Below are positions 60,601 through 64,000 of a stretch of DNA of 64,000 bases, piece after piece. This stretch comes from Liolophura sinensis (taxonomy: Eukaryota; Mollusca; Polyplacophora; Chitonida; Chitonidae). Below the pieces are notes generated by a model. The model had not been told where the DNA came from, did not search any database, and was given only the letters and a program-made list of their open reading frames with translations. The first letter of the stretch is position 1. The number at the start of each line of letters is the position of its first letter. The stretch is taken from the NCBI RefSeq assembly GCF_032854445.1, contig NC_088303.1:17741501-17805500 (forward strand). Direction: 5' to 3'. The position numbers and the translations under genes are program-made.

Positions 60601-63205
60601 ACGTTCTCCAGATATCAGATGGCTGTTATTGTTATAACAGACGCCACACATACACACGGGGACTTCAGAGGTCACACCAGACAGGTATAGCTTTTACCTG
60701 ATCCAAGTGTATCACACCGCCTAGCATAACTCACCCTGAGGCAGAAGTTTAACCTTACGTCACCTAGGCACCTGAGGGCGCTATAGCTGTCACTTGACGT
60801 CACGTGCACCACACCGCCTGACGCCACACCCCGAGGTATGACTTTACGCCACTCAAGCAGCAGTTGGCGCTGTCCCCGTCACCTGGAGTTCACACTGTAA
60901 ATCTGTTAATGCATACATGTGTACAAGCCATCTGACGCTACGTATGTGCTGTTAAGTAAGTAGCTGTAACCTCACTCTCACGCCTATGGGGCCGCCCACA
61001 ACGTGGGCGTGGCGACTGACAGTTACATCAGATGACACATTACGTCATTCTACACTTGGCCAGGGATATACAATACAGGCTTCTGTGTGCCTTTGCTGTT
61101 GTTTGACTGTACGATAGCTCACTTAACTCTACCGTCTTATTATTGGTGTTTTATGGTACATGTTACGGTTAGGTGGGCAATATACATTGAGATAGGTACA
61201 CGTACGGATCCTAGATTTTATTGAATGTGCGATAAAGAAAATGGGGTGTATAGGAATGTAAATGCGGATCTCTTACAAAAAGGGAGCACTGATTTCGTGT
61301 GAGAGAACGACACCAAGAAGAATAGGTCTACCTTTAGCGGTGATTTAAAAACCGCAAATGGAGGATAATTCCAACATAGTGAATCATCACAAGCACACCA
61401 TAGACTATACCTGTATGGGGAGTATTTCATTAAGTTTTTAAAAGGTAGACCTACGTACTGCACGACTCATAACAAGGGCATAACTTGTGTATAAGTTTAA
61501 TTTAATATGAGGGGGTGTATATATACTCGTTTTACCTGAGGTGTTTACAGAATGTATTTTTATATCCAAAGTATATCCACATATATTTCGCGGCGCAGTT
61601 TTGTACTTCTTAAGAGCCATTAACTTTTCTTTTATGGGCCCAGTAGCTTTGAGGCCGGAAGAAGGTTGGAGGCACGCACTGGGCACCACAGCTTTATATA
61701 ATCTGCCCGGGAACAATGGGCAGATCTCGAAAAGCTGGGCCATCCATTGTGACGCGATGGAAAAACTCGTTTTTGGCCGGAGTTCAAAAGTTCAGTAAAT
61801 ATATTTACAGAGAGAGTGATAATTACACGTGGGTCCTAGCTGGGCCTGGGAGTAGGGCTTAGTCCTGTTAACACATGAGTCTAATCAGGACCCGTCGGAC
61901 GGGCAGATTCTTGGGCCAGGCCGCACAGAGATTCCTTCTGTCTGGTATTCACACTGAAATCATCAGATATAATTATAAACAGGGCGCCCCAGGCGTCACC
62001 GCGGGACCACCTCTCTGCCTTAATGGACTTTCTTTAAACACTAGTCAAATTTTAACGCAATTCGGGTTATGCTACCCCTACCCCCTACTCCCTTTATCTC
62101 TTGCGTTAAGACTCGTCCTTGAGTCGTGCACAGTTATAATTCCGTGACACACCATCTTCCTTGTCCACTCGATTCTGCCGAATCACGGCGCTTTACCGGA
62201 ACTCTGTGGTCTTTTACCGTGGTAGTTGAAACTGTACCTTCTTAATAGCTTCTACACCAATTTAGTCAACTTTAGTCATTACAGACGTCCCATGCGTATG
62301 GACACTCAAACAGAGTATGTAGTGCGCATATATACCGCCATCGCAGTTCTTTGTTATAAAATGAGCAGGCCTGTACATTTCTACGTCAGATGATTAATAC
62401 TTTCAAAAACTTAATCTGTTAAATTTCACAGAAAGTCAGATGTCTGAGTAATGCTACCGTGCATTCTATTATCGCAGAAAATCATTCTGTGATTGCAGCA
62501 GGTTATTCTGTAAAATACAGGGCACATATATTCTATTAATCAAATATAAATTAAGATTGTATCGGACTTACGGGATATTGCGTTGAATATGACAATATTA
62601 TGTTATAATAACAAACGTGTTCTAGCATCACTCAGGCCATAGACTCTCTGTTGAAGTTAACGGGTTATTTTGGTTAATGTGCCCAACACAAACATTTAAC
62701 ATAATCCTTTCTCTACATGAGGCAAACTACTGTTACGTATGCGCATTATCACTTTAGTCTAATGCCGGTGGAAGTTGTATTCATGCGCCATTATAAATGA
62801 ACCCTCTTAGGTTGATATAGTTAATATCTGTATACTCTTCCGTTCTTTGAAAAGCTAGCTGAGGTTGTCAAATGCTGTAAGTCTTCGGTTACATAAGCTG
62901 GCATACACTGCATGGAAAGTTACATATTCAGTGACGACTGATTTGCCACGTAATCCAAGCTTACGCATGCATGTGAACGCAGTCCATTAAAGTCACGGAA
63001 GCTCACCCCTGATCTGAAAACGCAGTAAAGCAACGATTTCCAGACAAATGAAAGTTCAGTGTTTAGATGCGTGCATATTAGCGCAGACCAGTCACAAGAG
63101 ATCAAATCCACCTTTCTTTGTAACCTTTCCAACGGATTAATTTTACTTTTCTGCCTACATTTTCTTTCTCTGACAATAAAATTTAATTCGTTATTGAAAT
63201 GATAA
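60601..63205. other. Intergenic, nothing recognised
   Basis: The first 250 bp are decayed gamma repeat. A GCCCACAACGTGGGC palindrome followed by GTGGC lies at about 60993. The open frames near 61438-61798 have no splice or family support. Confidence 0.4.
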
Positions 63206-63446
63206 TCAGCATTCGTATGGTTGAATACATAGCGTCAGTGTGCATTTCCGGGACATTGTACACGGCCTGACACCTCTAAAACAGACCCCCGGGGTTAAGG
63301 GTTCCGGCATAGTCTTACAGCTAGACGCGGGTGGGCCTTGTCTTTGGACACGAATGCCATTCCGGCACATGCATTTACAGCTTTGCTGACCCTCTGAGAA
63401 GTTGACTGGCCAGTTTTCACTGACACTTGAGTATGTGACAGCACCG
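63206..63446 (-). CDS. Candidate cysteine-rich terminal exon, unknown gene
   Basis: On the - strand a strong acceptor (GTTTTGTTTTCAG) is followed by an open frame of 79 residues in phase 2, ending in TGA at 63208-63206. The peptide contains nine cysteines, grouped as CKCMC, then single C residues, then a CxxxxxC pair and two more near the end (CIQPYEC). It also has a possible N-glycosylation site (NFS). This pattern suits a secreted, disulfide-bonded protein, but I do not recognise a family. No upstream exon or signal peptide was found in the remaining 550 bp, so the gene would begin outside the window. It could also be a chance open frame. Confidence 0.3.
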
Positions 63447-64000
63447 CTGAAAACAAAACAGCTTAAGCTAGTCGCTGATACGCTGGGTTGGAGAACAATG
63501 ACCTCACGGGCTACTGGAAATAAAGGGACAAGGGGCCTGGAGAAGGAAACAATAGACCACACCCTTTAAATTACTTGCGATTCGGTGGTAACAAACTTTC
63601 CCAGGCTTCAAGCGAATGGTCTCAATTGTTCAGGTCCGGTATGATCACCTGTTCTTAATGACACACCTGAAATTAAAGTTTGACTAATATATTTCGTCAG
63701 GTTCTGCTAAGTCGTTAAGCGTGCAAGAGGAGCGATATTGTGAAGGGTTCGTTTGAACAGAAGCTAATCTCTATATCAAAGAGCAATCCATGAATGCTTC
63801 CACCGCCTCATTACAATGACAATTCCTGCGGTAATTGTGGCGACGCAAGTGTAAGGCTTTCATGTCGGCTGATTGAAACTGGTTTTCATTTGCCAGGGAA
63901 CAGAACCGTGCCATTGTCTAAGTGCCGACCTCCAAAGACAAAGACTTGACAGAGTATTTAACACCGGGACTGAGTTTAACTTCATAACCCAACCCTCAGT
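63447..64000. other. Right edge, nothing recognised
   Basis: No supported exon, RNA gene or repeat. If the cysteine-rich exon is real this is its intron. Confidence 0.35.

Overview
This is a piece of an animal nuclear genome, probably a lophotrochozoan such as a mollusc. The evidence is spliced genes with many GT-AG introns, A+T-rich introns, and many copies of tRNA-derived SINEs of a kind I associate with mollusc genomes. The species cannot be fixed from the sequence. No prokaryotic, organellar or CRISPR-like feature is present.

Two genes are read with high confidence, and they converge tail to tail. On the + strand, 3480-39254 holds the complete coding region of CNOT1, the scaffold of the CCR4-NOT deadenylase complex. 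It has 52 coding exons whose phases all join, giving 7275 nt and 2424 residues, followed by a 3' UTR to about 41.03 kb. On the - strand, 49098-44101 holds METTL9, the histidine N-pros methyltransferase, in six coding exons that give 318 residues. A single cysteine-rich terminal exon of an unrecognised gene is proposed on the - strand at 63446-63206.

Everything else is repeat-rich. The left flank (0.4-1.9 kb) is a 56-bp tandem array broken by two SINEs. The introns carry SINE-A (many copies), SINE-B (three copies), two copies of a longer foldback DNA element, a short terminal-inverted-repeat element and a large inverted repeat. A decayed reverse-transcriptase retroelement lies at 51.7-52.6 kb. 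The right part holds a higher-order 84-bp array (50.3-51.1 kb) and a minisatellite domain (56.6-60.85 kb) made of three adjacent arrays with 27-, 27- and 33-bp monomers.

The most unusual observation is that exon-intron junctions themselves have been tandemly amplified. The end of CNOT1 exon 44 with its splice donor is present three times at a 62-bp period. The end of METTL9 exon 2 with its donor seeds about seven degraded copies in the next intron. The donor of CNOT1 exon 26 heads a 16-bp repeat. Other points of interest are a nested SINE insertion with clean target-site duplications, SINEs lying within 50 bp of splice donors, and perfect CRE palindromes spaced through the 33-bp array.
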